Shown here: positions 31,420-42,000 of the stretch, one piece after another
How the letters are laid out: each line of letters begins with the position of its first letter
How positions within the stretch are numbered: position 1 is the first letter of the stretch
Source of the DNA: Diospyros lotus
Lineage: Eukaryota; Streptophyta; Magnoliopsida; Ericales; Ebenaceae
Assembly: GCF_014633365.1 (NCBI RefSeq)
Contig: NC_068352.1
Location: forward strand, 29,855,310-29,919,309
Length of the DNA: 64,000 nucleotides
Reading direction: 5' to 3'
Notes under the pieces: generated by a model
What the model saw: the letters and a program-made list of their open reading frames with translations, nothing else
What the model was told of the DNA's origin: nothing
Databases searched by the model: none
Program-made: the position numbers and the translations under genes

Positions 31420-32416
31420 GATAGGTTCTTTCCTAGTTTCTGACATCTTCACAAATGACACCCTGAAATCTAGATCCTTAAAAGCCTTTATCGCTTTCAT
31501 ATAAACCTCATTAGACACCCCTCCAAATTGTTTAAGATGTCCAAGCAAACCACATTTGAATAAGGATCTGGACTAGTAGCTTCACTATCTAATTGATTAC
31601 ATGATTTTCCTTGGATTTTTGCAAGCTTTTCTTTCAAGTAAAGTGTCATAAGTTCAGTTTCTTCATTTCCTCATACTAACTGCAGATGACCACTGCGTTA
31701 ATGCAAGTCTCATGTTTATCACCTTTATTGATCTTAGGTTCCTTATGTCGGCGTTTGCCAAATGTACCAATTTCTTCACGCCAATGAGTATTTGTAACTT
31801 CATCAACTTCATCATCATTTTTCACATGTACATGAACTCCCCTATTCAAAAAATCATCCTCTAGCTACCTTTCTTCCTCTAATGTTGGAGGAAGTTGAGT
31901 GGAAACATTGCCTAATCCTCCAGTAGTTGTAGTTTCGCTAAACATCCTTCCTTCTTGAATGTTTTGTACCCGGACTTGTTAATCTACAATAGTAAAAATA
32001 AGCCACATAATCATATTGTATAGTAGAAAAGGGTAAAATGATATGATAAAAAAATAATGGTGAAAATATTCTTTAATAAAGATATATACCGTATAAAAGT
32101 TTTACCAAACTTCCTCTGCAACATTAACTTGGTTGGTATTTGGATCCCATGTAACACCTATATGTTCTAAAAGTTCAATGAACAAACGATGCACCTTATG
32201 TAAGCAGTTTCACTTCCCCTTTAATCTATCTATGCCATAATCCGATTTTGTGACAACAATCATGGTTTGATTGATCTTGCCCCATTCGTCTTTCGTGAAT
32301 GTAGAACATTGCAATATCCCTGATTTCACATTCTTGTAAAGAATTTTGATAAAAGCGTGTTTGTTCTTATCGGACCACAACATTAGTTCCTTAGTCTTAC
32401 CTCTGTGACCACCCAT
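31420..32416 (-). pseudogene. Harbinger ORF1, Myb/SANT-like DNA-binding protein, broken
   Basis: The minus-strand frame starting MGGHRGKTKELMLW continues through KHAFIKILYKNVKSGI and FTKDEWGKINQTM to YGIDRLKGK. This is the Myb/SANT-like domain that binds the transposon ends and partners the transposase. After an interruption near 32210 the matching continuation 'HKVHRLFIELLEHIGVTWDP' and 'NTNQVNVAEEVW' can be read at about 32109-32206. Further downstream (31430-31990) lies a polar region and a C-terminal stretch (VSNEVYMKAIKAFKDLDFRV) with several stop codons. It is not translatable as it stands. Confidence 0.7.
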
Positions 32417-33078
32417 GTTCTATATTGAAGATAATTAAAAGTATCAAGACATATATAAGTCCTGCACTACATGTACTACAGACATCAATAAAACTAAGTA
32501 TATCCCCCAACTTCAATATAGATAAAGAAAACAATGGTTGTAGGGCGTAATAAACACAAAAGTAATGAGTAAAAAATAATGCCATTTGGCTCTTGACAAA
32601 GTAAAATTCAACAAAACTATACATAACAATCCAAGTAACCAATATATAATACAAAACACAAATGCCAACCACAATGAATTTGCCAGCCCTTTCACCTTCT
32701 ACTTTTAGATGCAGATATTAAAAAACATATCTGATAAAATTTGACACAGAGAATTGCCCAACAGAGTATTCTAATTATGAATATCATGTCAAGTTCTGCT
32801 TAAGAACTATATATATATATAAATACATAAATAAATCAAATTAGAAGTTAGAACATCATACATACATATTATATATATATATATATATATTAGAATGCTT
32901 GAGCACTTCATCAATATGCTAGTAAATGACTAGCCAGATATTGGGCCAATCACATCCTTGAAGATGAGTTTCAAAAGATTCTTCATATTTGTGCAACCTT
33001 CTGCGGAATGACTATCACAAAGCAAGGATTTGCTAATATATATATTATATATATATATGTTTTTTTTCTTGATTATGG

Positions 33079-33083
<5 letters not shown>

Positions 33084-33109
<26 letters not shown>
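33084..33109. repeat. (TC)n microsatellite
   Basis: A TC-dinucleotide run inside the Harbinger element, preceded by (TA)n runs near 33035-33058. Confidence 0.85.
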
Positions 33110-33112
<3 letters not shown>

Positions 33113-33973
33113 AATTTAAATGTATTAAATTATTTGCTAAAACTGGGTAATTTTCCTCCCTGGACAGCCACAACTGCTGCCAGCAGCGGTCGCCGACGAC
33201 CACTGCTGGTTGGAGATTACCACGATCGGAGTCTACCATTAGAAATGCCAAGCCAAGGGAGTTAACATACACAAAAATAGGCCAGATTTAACGGCTGGAT
33301 TTTCATAGATCTAATTTTTAATTTTTGGCCAGAACTGAAAAATGCATTGGCAGTTGCCATCGGCCACCCTGGCCGGTGGTTTCCAACAATCAGAGACAAT
33401 CACCTGACACCCTTATCCCCATCGACTAATATACCCAAAAACTAGCAATATCCAACGGTTGAATCTCCATAGATCTAAGCTTAAATCTCTAGCCAGACAC
33501 AAACCGTATGTACATATGTATATATCATGGATTTGTACTGAAAATTATTGCTGATTAGACAAAGACTTACCTCTTTGTAGATCGGGGCCACTTTTGCGGT
33601 GAAAATACAGTTGGATCCAAGATCAGACGGTTGGATTTTGCAAAATCAGTGATTTATAGGGGTGTTCGTGAGAGAGAATGAAAGGTTGCTGCCATGGAGT
33701 CTGATTGCAAGATGGACGCTGATTTGGAGAGGAGTCTGGTTGCGAGATGGATGCCCATTTTCTTGATTTTCAGTTTTTGTGAGTGTTTTGGCTGAAAATA
33801 CTCAAAACAACAAAAAGTTGTTTTGAGTTTTCTTTATAAATTTTTTTCTTGTTTTCGAAAATGCATTTTTGAAAATATAAAAATACATACATTTTCAATA
33901 TTTTGAAAAACTGAAAACTCAAAACAGAAAAGAGAACAGAAGGGTTTGAGAGAGAGTACAAGCAGCAGCAATA

Positions 33974-35408
33974 ATGGACCCCATGGCAACCCCCATCAGT
34001 GATGGCAGAGCAGAGAAGCATCACCGAGAAGCTCCACAACCCAAGCCAGTTCAGGATGCCAATGTACCACATTCCAGTGTGCACAAACTGGTAAGTGGTT
34101 CCCCCGGGGGGAGGGGGGGAGGGGGGAGGGAGAACCTGGTAACTATGTCATATACCTATAATGGAGTTGAATGCCATTAGTACCTGTATTAAGAACTAAA
34201 CCTGCCATCATCACAAGGAATAGTGTGTCCATTAAAGATTTAATATCAACAAGTTTTGTTGTGTCAATTGTAACTAACCAAGGTGCAGGCCTTGAGGACC
34301 ATAGAGATAACAAAGACTGGAAAGCACAACCTACTTCTTGTTCCGTAATCTGTACTTATGTCAAACTTTTCATGTTATCTTGATACTCATATCAGAAAGA
34401 AGTAGACCTAGTTCCCTTGTTACCATAACTCCAAATAGCTCTTCTGGGAACATTTTTATTCTGGCTTTATAATTTGAGAAAAAATGTTGAACACGGAAGT
34501 TCTTTCAATTTGTGAGATTTGGTTATCAAATTGCATATTATAGATGGCAATCCAGTTGCACGACTTATAACTGGCTAGTCATCTTTCAGTTTGTGGGCAT
34601 TTTTATTCTGCCTTTTTTGCCTGGAAGAAGGCTGTATTGGGTTGTTTGTTTTAGGTCAACTGAGAGCAGCCATCTTTCTTCAAATGATGGAAGGTTTCAT
34701 ATTCTCCTGCAAACACCCTTATCAACAAAGAACCCTATGTAATACTTTCCTTTTATGAGAAAAATATATTTTATTTTTAATGAGTGCAGCAAATTCTGTG
34801 CATATAAGATTGTTGAAAACAAGGTAGTTATTGATTTTTGTGACTTCCAAACTTCAAGTTAGTCATCTTGTGAAACTTCAGTGTTTGTTAATGAAATTCA
34901 CATTAAAAAGGGGTTGGTAAATCTAGCTAGGTTATTGCTGATCTTTTCTGGATAAATTAGTTTTTAAGCTCTTGAGATGAGAGAGAAGCAAGCAAGAGAA
35001 AATATTTATTTTTCTTGTGCTAGAGTAGTCTAGACACATTCCATGTCTGTCATTGCATGGTTTTACAAGAATTATGCAATAAATTCTCTTCTATCTTATG
35101 GTGCTATCAAATATAATTATCCCCAAATTCTCAACCAGATCATCTTAGTCGTCCAAAATTTATTTGAATCCATTGAAGATTTACATGTTTCATATATACC
35201 CAAGAAGAATAAAGAGCGTGCAAATAAACCTCTTGCTAATTGATTTAGATAGAAACTTTTTGTAGACATTTATATGGTGATGTACTTGGACTGTGATTTA
35301 GCTGCGAAAATGTAGGGGTTTAAATTGCAAGAAGTTGACTTTCTTGATTAGTTTTGGCAGGATGCAATCATGCAATTAGGCAGCTTGGATGTTGCCAGCA
35401 TGTATTAA
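33974..35408 (+). CDS. Tentative two-exon gene for a 54-aa protein
   Basis: Candidate exon 1 (33974-34090) encodes 39 residues from MDPMATPISDGRAEKHH to SSVHKL and ends exactly at a strong donor, CTG|gtaagt. Candidate exon 2 (35361-35408) follows a good acceptor (gttttggcag) and continues in phase as DAIMQLGSLDVASMY then TAA. The total is 54 residues. I do not recognise a family; the product is hydrophilic, proline- and histidine-rich, with no signal peptide. The start lies 35 bp from the end of the Harbinger element, so the promoter would lie in or be supplied by that element. A strong G-quadruplex motif sits 16 nt past the donor. Other exon combinations are possible, and without transcripts this is only a hypothesis. 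Confidence 0.4.
34106..34130 (+). other. G-quadruplex motif beside a splice donor
   Basis: The tracts G6-A-G7-A-G6-A-G3 run on the + strand, preceded by C5 (34101-34105). Single-A loops make this an unusually strong quadruplex motif. It starts 16 nt after the GT of the candidate donor at 34091. Confidence 0.85.
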
Positions 35409-37290
35409 TTGACTTCTAAGGAGGATTTAAGCTATACTTTATTATATTTTAGTAAACACCAATATTGATTTATGCTGTGCATTCTTCATTGATTTTTCAT
35501 TCTTTTATACTTTTTCTCCTGGCATAATATTTGCCCGTTGTATTAACTTGATCCCATAATGACAACATTGTAATGATTTTGGTGTGTTACACATGATTTA
35601 CCTTTACATTTCCCTGGAATACCTCTTGGATGCAACCTTGTAGTAGACACAATATTTAGTTATATGTGGTTTCTCATGAGACCCTAATTATAAGAGTTAA
35701 CGATTTTGATACATATGGCTTGCATACAAAATTGAATGAATAATTATCACCATCCAATCAATGTGGTGAATGTGTTGCTCCTGGATGCCAATTCATTAAC
35801 ACTTGGAAGTTCGTACTCTCATGATTACCTGGTTCAAATGCTGTGAAGTTTTGTAAAATCTCCGGCCTGCATCTATTGCTTTTGAGGTTTAATTGAGACA
35901 AGGAATGAGGAATGCTGATGGACATTACAATTACACTGTATGTTCGGGAGATGGGCGATATTTAGCAACTGATGGACATTACAGTTAGGAGATGACAGAT
36001 ATTCAGCAATTGGTACAAGATCTACTGCTCAAAGTTATCCCTAGACTAAAGCTGGGATCATTTTCTTTCCGGCAGAAGCTACAGAAACCGTACTGCTGTA
36101 ACATAATGCCTGTTCAGCACTTAGCAGCAATTTTTTGAAATAACAAATCCCTTATTTGTTATTCTAACTCTGTACTTATAAGCCGCCTTCATCCAATGAA
36201 ATACTGTTTTAAGCATGTTGCAATTTATTTTCTTCTGTCTTCTTCCTGTAGTCAGTATTATTTTTACGCTGAGAATCACCTGTGCAGCATTCATTTTATC
36301 ATCTTAAATCGATGTCTTCCTCTGCTTAAACTTTAAATTTGAAATTCTTTTGAGGAGTTTGTTGACCGATCTCCCTGTTTGTTACTATTTTTTCTCTGTA
36401 TTTGCATATGACCAAAAAGTCCCAAAAAAGAAAACAGAGATATTGGTTAACAAACAATGATAATGCCTTGCCGCTTTGTTCTTTTTCATTTCTCTTCCCG
36501 AAAACCATGCCTCAGCATGGGTCATAGAAAGCTCTACTAGCTACTGGGAAGCTTGACATTAGGGGCATAGAGATGTGTTCGGTATAATTTTTAGGCACTT
36601 CTAATTTAGTCATGTATTGAAGAACAACTGTGTATTGTTAGTCCAAATCACTGTTGCAGTCTAATTTAGTCAACACATAAGCACTTCATTTTAGTGGGAT
36701 AAGGCCCGTGGTGTTGTCCATCTGTAATCCCTGTCTAATCATTTATCTATCTGTACCTTAGAATTAGATCACCAAAATCTCTTCACAGGAGATTGCGCTT
36801 TGGCTTGCTCTGGAGGAGGAATATGGTCATTTTCCTGGACTCTCTCTCTTTTTTTTCTCTCCAAGCATACTTCAAATATATATTCCTTCCTACCCTTTGT
36901 CTTTTCTGCATGCTCTCATCTGTCCTGTCTGAACTTCACTGGAAGAGCATGAAAGTGAAAACAGATAAAAGAAATGATATCCTCTCCATAAGCCAACAAA
37001 AGAGGTTCCATCTTCTACAAAGCCTAGGGAGACTTTAAGATCTCATCTAACCCATCATTATTCCCTTCAACATGCCCTTCCAAATGCTACTCTCCGCAAC
37101 ATTTGGATTTCTCCCTCAACTCTTTGCTATCTCAAAAAGCCCTTTTGCCTTCGCATACACCAAATCAATCACCACCCTCAGCTAGGTAGATTGCTTTAAC
37201 AACTTTTCTTCTTGGACTTTGTTACAGTCGGCGATCTCGCTTCCTGTTACGTCGTCCAGAACCAGTTGTTACAAGCTTGGCATTCTTCTC
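35409..37290. other. Non-coding region between the tentative gene and the 121-aa gene
   Basis: No convincing gene was seen. It may include a 3' untranslated region for the tentative upstream gene, up to about 36200. Two short similar phrases ('gctgatggacattaca' and 'actgatggacattaca') near 35916-35983 form a small local repeat. Confidence 0.5.
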
Positions 37291-37291
37291 C

Positions 37292-37298
37292 TATATAT
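37292..37298 (+). promoter_or_regulatory. TATA box of the 121-aa gene
   Basis: TATATAT in the context 'ctcctatatatgcac' lies 69 bp upstream of the ATG at 37361. It would place the transcription start near 37325. This argues against the upstream in-frame ATG at 37277, which would be outside the transcript. Confidence 0.6.
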
Positions 37299-37360
37299 GC
37301 ACTTTTACTTGCGCATCTATTTCATCTTCCCTGCAATTGAAGGCTCTCTCTGTGTTTGAA

Positions 37361-37726
37361 ATGGGGAGCCAGAGTTCTGACTCCTCCTTGGCAGGTTCCT
37401 CCATAGCTCTGCTGCAAGAACGGTTCAAGAAGCTTGAAAGAGTGAGGGAGAAGAGGGAGGAGCAGGAGCTTCTGAAGCTGGTGTCAGGGCCTGAACCGGC
37501 GGCAGCTCCTCCGGCTGTGGCGCTGCTCCTTCCACTCTCACCTCCCCCTCAGGATGGCCTCTCCCTGGGTCTGAAGCTGAACTCGCCCGGAAAGCAGCCG
37601 GCGGCCGATTGCAGGGCCATCAAAAGCAGAGCATCCAGAAATATATGGTCCAGTGGCTCAACAGCCATGAACAGCATCTCAGCCAGAAACGAAAATTCTG
37701 AAGTTGACACTTCTCTTCATCTGTAG
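37361..37726 (+). CDS. Uncharacterised plant protein, 121 aa
   Basis: A single-exon frame starts MGSQSSDSSLAGSSIALLQE and ends NSEVDTSLHL. The N-terminal third has a charged amphipathic helix (LLQERFKKLERVREKREEQE, about residues 16-35). It is followed by an Ala/Pro-rich linker and LSLGLKLNSPGK, which resembles but is not clearly an EAR repressor motif (LxLxL). The C-terminal part is Ser-rich (IKSRASRNIWSSGSTAMN). I recall similar short plant proteins of unknown function but cannot name the family. I chose the second methionine of the open frame because the TATA box lies between the two. High GC relative to the flanks and the protein-like composition support a real gene. Confidence 0.7.
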   Translation: MGSQSSDSSLAGSSIALLQERFKKLERVREKREEQELLKLVSGPEPAAAPPAVALLLPLSPPPQDGLSLGLKLNSPGKQPAADCRAIKSRASRNIWSSGSTAMNSISARNENSEVDTSLHL

Positions 37727-37973
37727 ATCACTTCTTGTTCTGCTCCTGTACTTAGTTTTCTTTTTTATTCTTCTAGCTTTTCTCCAAAGCAATGCTGCTG
37801 TGACACTTGCAAGGAAGGTGAGGAGGAGGAGTCATGTTGTAAGATGTGTTGCTTCATATAATCACATATGTTCAATGATTGCAGCATAGCCCTTCTGTGA
37901 ATTAAGGCTTCGTTTGTTTTCATCATCTCCCCAAATTTTTCTGGTGTTCTTGCAATTGTAATGTGTAAGCTAA

Positions 37974-38810
37974 GGCCTTGTTTGGAGCTAGCTCAAAGGA
38001 GAGAGACAATGTAATAAGTAAATTTTTCATTCTCTTTTTATTTGATCTTGTTCTATAATAAAAGGAGAAAGCGACTTTTCTGAAGGAAAGAGAGAAAAGT
38101 AGGGTAAAGTGTTTCTATTATGATTGGAAAAAAAAGCCTAAAATTTGGCATAAATTTTAAATTAATTTTGTTTATAATGTGAGACACTCAAGATGTTTCT
38201 TTATTATAATTAGTTTTTAGCTCAAATTTATTTTACTATCTTTAAAATTCATGGTCCATTTATTTTACAAATTTGTCGTGAGTTAAAATTTGAACCTAGT
38301 CTTATGAATATGTACAATCTATTTAACATTCTTGCATGGAGACAGAATAGAATATACGATCTTGTAATATTTTAAACTCGTGAACACGTGTAGTTGATAA
38401 TTTACATTATCCGGTTAAATTAAATTTTAAATTTTATTAAATCACGATCAACATTATAATTTTTGTTTTATGTGTTTTGTTGGGTTGCTACAAAATTTAA
38501 CATAATTTTTTCAATGGAATATAATTAAAATGAAAAAAAAAGGTCATCATAGTAATTTTGATACAATATAAAATTTAAATGAATTTAAAAAATGGGTCAA
38601 AGTTTGACATGTTTTTGGTTATTTAATTTAATCTAAAATTTGAACTGGAAATCAATTTCTCTTATTTTTCCAATTGATGAAACTTTGTTTTATTCTGATT
38701 ATTTTTTTAATAGATTTTTGTTTTTGTATATTATTTTTCATTTAAAACAAAACTCATTTTGTTTTATTCTTGTTGTTGCTTCCTGACCACGCACGCTCCA
38801 AACGCAGTCT
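37974..38810. mobile_element. Tourist-like MITE (837 bp) in the HSP90 upstream region
   Basis: The ends GGCCTTGTTTGGAGC (left) and GCTCCAAACGCAGTCT (right) form imperfect terminal inverted repeats. Both are flanked by TAA (37971-37973 and 38811-38813), the 3-bp duplication of PIF/Harbinger-Tourist elements. The interior is AT-rich and non-coding. It sits 74 bp upstream of the heat-shock element and about 220 bp upstream of the HSP90 start codon. Confidence 0.68.
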
Positions 38811-38884
38811 TAACTTCTCCTCCTTCTCCATGTTAAAATGACCAAAAAGCCCCTGTACGATCAAACCGCTGCTAGCCCATCTCC

Positions 38885-38894
38885 AGAACCTTCT
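38885..38894 (+). promoter_or_regulatory. Heat-shock element in the HSP90 promoter
   Basis: AGAACCTTCT matches the nGAAnnTTCn core bound by heat-shock factors, 139 bp upstream of the ATG. Only two perfect inverted units are seen; flanking units are degenerate. Confidence 0.55.
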
Positions 38895-38920
38895 CTAAGC
38901 TCACACTGGGAACCCTACTA

Positions 38921-38929
38921 AAACCCTAA
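38921..38929 (+). promoter_or_regulatory. Telo-box AAACCCTAA in the HSP90 promoter/leader
   Basis: It matches the telo-box that is frequent near transcription starts of plant housekeeping and translation-related genes. It is 104 bp upstream of the ATG and is followed by CT microsatellites at about 38958-38975 and 38988-39007. Confidence 0.5.
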
Positions 38930-39032
38930 TCCCTGTTCCTCACCTCCGCGTTGCAGTTCTCTCTCTCTCTCTCTCCGCGTTGCAGCTCTCTTTCTCTCGC
39001 TCTCTCTCACGGTAGTTGCAGTGTTCGACAAC

Positions 39033-42000
39033 ATGCATAGGCTCTCGAGGCGCTCCGTCTCCACTATTCTGCGCACAAGTGGCGCACGGTACCGAAACGC
39101 TGCAGCTCCGATTGCTTCTTCTTCTTTCTCTAATCTCCTCGATGATTCGGTATGCGCTCCTCCACCGCACTTTCGAAATGCTTGAATTCGGTTTGTCTTT
39201 CATTTGTTCTATTTATCTTGGCTTTGCTGATGGGAAATGAAAGCAAATAGAAAGGATGGGGGCCTTACTGGTGGAGGAATTTGAACTAAATTTATTAATT
39301 CTCCTTGATTGAGTTAGAAATGAGAAGAGAGAAGTAGATTTGTTTGGCTATCCGTGAAGATCGAACCATATTGTCGATGTGATTGTTCGTTACTTTTGAT
39401 GGCTTATTTCCCGCGAGTCAGTAATATTTCTAACGCGTGTTAAATTTTTTAGGTTTGTTCTTCTGTGTTCTTTTCCCCGACTTGCCACTCCGCTAATTGA
39501 TTATGTTTGTAACTAGAATTTCTGGAGCAGAAAAGAAATGGAGAAAAGAAAACGAGGGCAATGAGGCTAAATTTGTTTTATTTGTTTTTAGTTAGGTTAG
39601 ATAGTAATAAATAAATCATCTTTATCATCACAAGCCTTAATCCCATTAATTGGAGTTAACAGAGAGTAATAAGTAAATGATTTAAGTGTTTTCGAGTGAA
39701 ATCAATTTTATGATTTGGTTATTTTAGAAAAAATGTGCATGTATATGGAATTTCCTTTTTCTTGTCTGTTTCACGTTATTGGTAATAATTTCCATTCAGT
39801 TGTCACGTTTAAATAGATATAACAAGAAAACAAAACATTGTTTTGCTAGGAATTGGGGCTTTTGCCGGTTTCAGTTGATCATATTTCTGCCCCTGACTTT
39901 TCCTATTTTATCCTTACTTGCATTAGCTTGTTTTTGAAATCTAATATTTTATTTGTTGGCAGGCTGTTCAAAGTGATACAAAACTCAGATGGTACTCCGT
40001 GTTGAGCACTGGAGCATGCAATTCCACAAGGCCTATTGGGTCATTGAACCTGAAAAATGGTGTGTTTATGGGCAATCGCCCTGAGTCAACAGCTGCTGCA
40101 TCTGATGCATCAGATGTTCCAGCCGAGAAATATGAATATCAAGCAGAGGTACATCTAGAGACCATACAGATGACTGAATTTTTATTATAACCTCCTATAA
40201 AAATAGCTGATCCTGTTTTCTCTTGTTAATAGGTTAGCCGGCTTATGGACCTCATAGTTAACAGCTTATATAGCAACAAAGAGGTGTTTTTGCGGGAACT
40301 TATCAGGCATGTTATGATCTATTAGTCAATCTTGTGTCACTTAGTTGGGATATTGATGCTTAAATGGCTTCCTTATGTATGAAATTTTATTTGCTGCTTG
40401 GTGAAATTTTCTTTTCCTTCAGTTTCTGTTATGTGTTATTGGAAACAGAAATATTTCTAAACCTTCAGTTTCAGCCATATAAGAAAGTAGTTTCACAGGT
40501 TAAGATAATGATTTGGAACTGTTCTCTGAATTGGGCGTTTCACAAAATTTTCTTGATTGTCAATGAAATTTTCTTCTCAACTTTCATTTACTCCATATTA
40601 GAGAATAGTAATCAGCCCTCGAAATGAAATACAATAGGCTTGTGTTAGTTGTCCAAGTGGTAGGAAAATCCTTTTTCTCATGCATGTCCTGGTAAAGAAT
40701 CACTACAATTTGTTTGGAATATTGAGTTTAGATGTGAAGGGACAGCGACGGTTCTCCCGAGTCATGCAAAAATATTGATGTAGTGGAAGTTCATAGAGTT
40801 GTTTCTAGTATTTATCAGAATGTACAGAATTTTTTTTCTTTTTTGATCAAGAACTTGTCATTCAATGTTTTGAATGATGATGCATGTCTCTGTTTATGTT
40901 TTTAATTGAGATATTGTCATTCAGTGTTTTCCCCACCTAGTGAGGGCAAGGCTTGTGATTGTTGTATTGTTATTCAATGTGTTTAAGTGATGATACATGC
41001 CTCATGACTGCAGTAACTGTGATTTGGTGCCACCAATGATGAATTTGTTTTGTATTGAATTTATGTTGGCTTAACTGGAAACAAATATTGTCTGCCACCA
41101 TGGTGGTAGCACAGCAGTTTGGGAATTCTTCTGTGTCCCCTAGGTCTAGCGTTTGAACTTTAAATCTGTCCTACTTCTGGGATGACCCAGGCCTATGACA
41201 CCAAAATGAGTGGAGGGCTTAGCCTTGTGCACTGCAGTGGGGCTAGGTGACAGGCTAGCCTTTTTGGAAGCAGCTATGGCTCAAACTGGACATTCCGTAG
41301 TGAGGAAGGGCCCTCATAGTCATGCATGGAGGGGCTTGCTATTTGACAAATACTGTCCATTCCTTCTTGTGAATCAGATGATACTATTTCTCTAAAATAA
41401 TTTGGTGAATCTGCAGCAATGCAAGTGATGCTTTGGACAAACTGCGATTTCTCGGAGTTACAGAGCCTGAACTTTTGAAGGATGCTGTTGATCTTGATAT
41501 ACGCATCCAGACTGACAAGGATAACGGGATTATTACCATCACGTAAACATTGCACACCACAAAAACTGTTTGTTACTGTTGTTTCTGTTGCATTTTTAAT
41601 TACTTTTATGTTGTCTCTGCAGGGATTCTGGCATTGGTATGACCCGTCAAGAACTTATTGACTGCCTTGGAACTATTGCACAAAGTGGAACTGCAAAGTT
41701 CTTGAAGTCACTAAAGGTTTGCCTATTTTTCTGTATTCTAGCTTTTCAGCTGCTGGGTCTCCCTCTTGAAGTAACATTTGCACCATGTAATTTAACTACC
41801 TTGATCAGATTTACACTATTCAGTTCACAATATTCTGTTATTTCAGGAGAGTAAGGATTCTGGAGCTGACAGCAATTTAATTGGTCAATTTGGAGTGGGA
41901 TTTTATTCATCTTTTTTAGTTTCAGACAGGGTAAGATATGTTGTAACCTGAACAGGAGGTCCTCTTTACTATTCTGAATGCAGAAATTTTGGTGGAATAT

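Larger units (their letters stand above)
29320..33939 (-). mobile_element. PIF/Harbinger DNA transposon, about 4.6 kb, two broken genes
   Basis: Both signature Harbinger genes are on the minus strand: a Myb/SANT-like DNA-binding protein (about 31420-32416) and a DDE transposase (29977-31190). The ends share GTGTTCTC (29320) and its inverse at the right, with a base change in the outermost position. Terminal and subterminal sequences are homologous to the 1-kb element at 18238-19279 and the short element near 49640-49887. The 3-bp TTA/TAA duplication expected for the family was not confirmed, so the exact ends are approximate. Both genes carry stops and frameshifts, so this copy cannot move itself. 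Confidence 0.75.

Noticed and set aside
32397..32695. Minus-strand hydrophobic frames of 60-91 codons upstream of Harbinger ORF1
   Set aside because: AT-driven hydrophobic composition, no initiation context, and located in the element's non-coding leader.
34512..34742. 76-codon frame between the tentative exons
   Set aside because: No splice signals link it in phase, and its composition is like non-coding DNA.
37277..37360. Upstream ATG (MAFFSYICTF...) for the 121-aa gene
   Set aside because: It lies upstream of the TATA box at 37292-37298 and adds a hydrophobic stretch not expected to be transcribed.
40307..40312. GT at 40311-40312 as the donor of HSP90 intron 3
   Set aside because: It would insert four bases, shift the frame and destroy the invariant NASDA motif; the GC donor at 40307 preserves it.
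41097..41300. SINE in HSP90 intron 3
   Set aside because: Only weak A- and B-box-like words; no poly-A tail or target-site duplication. Listed at low confidence only.
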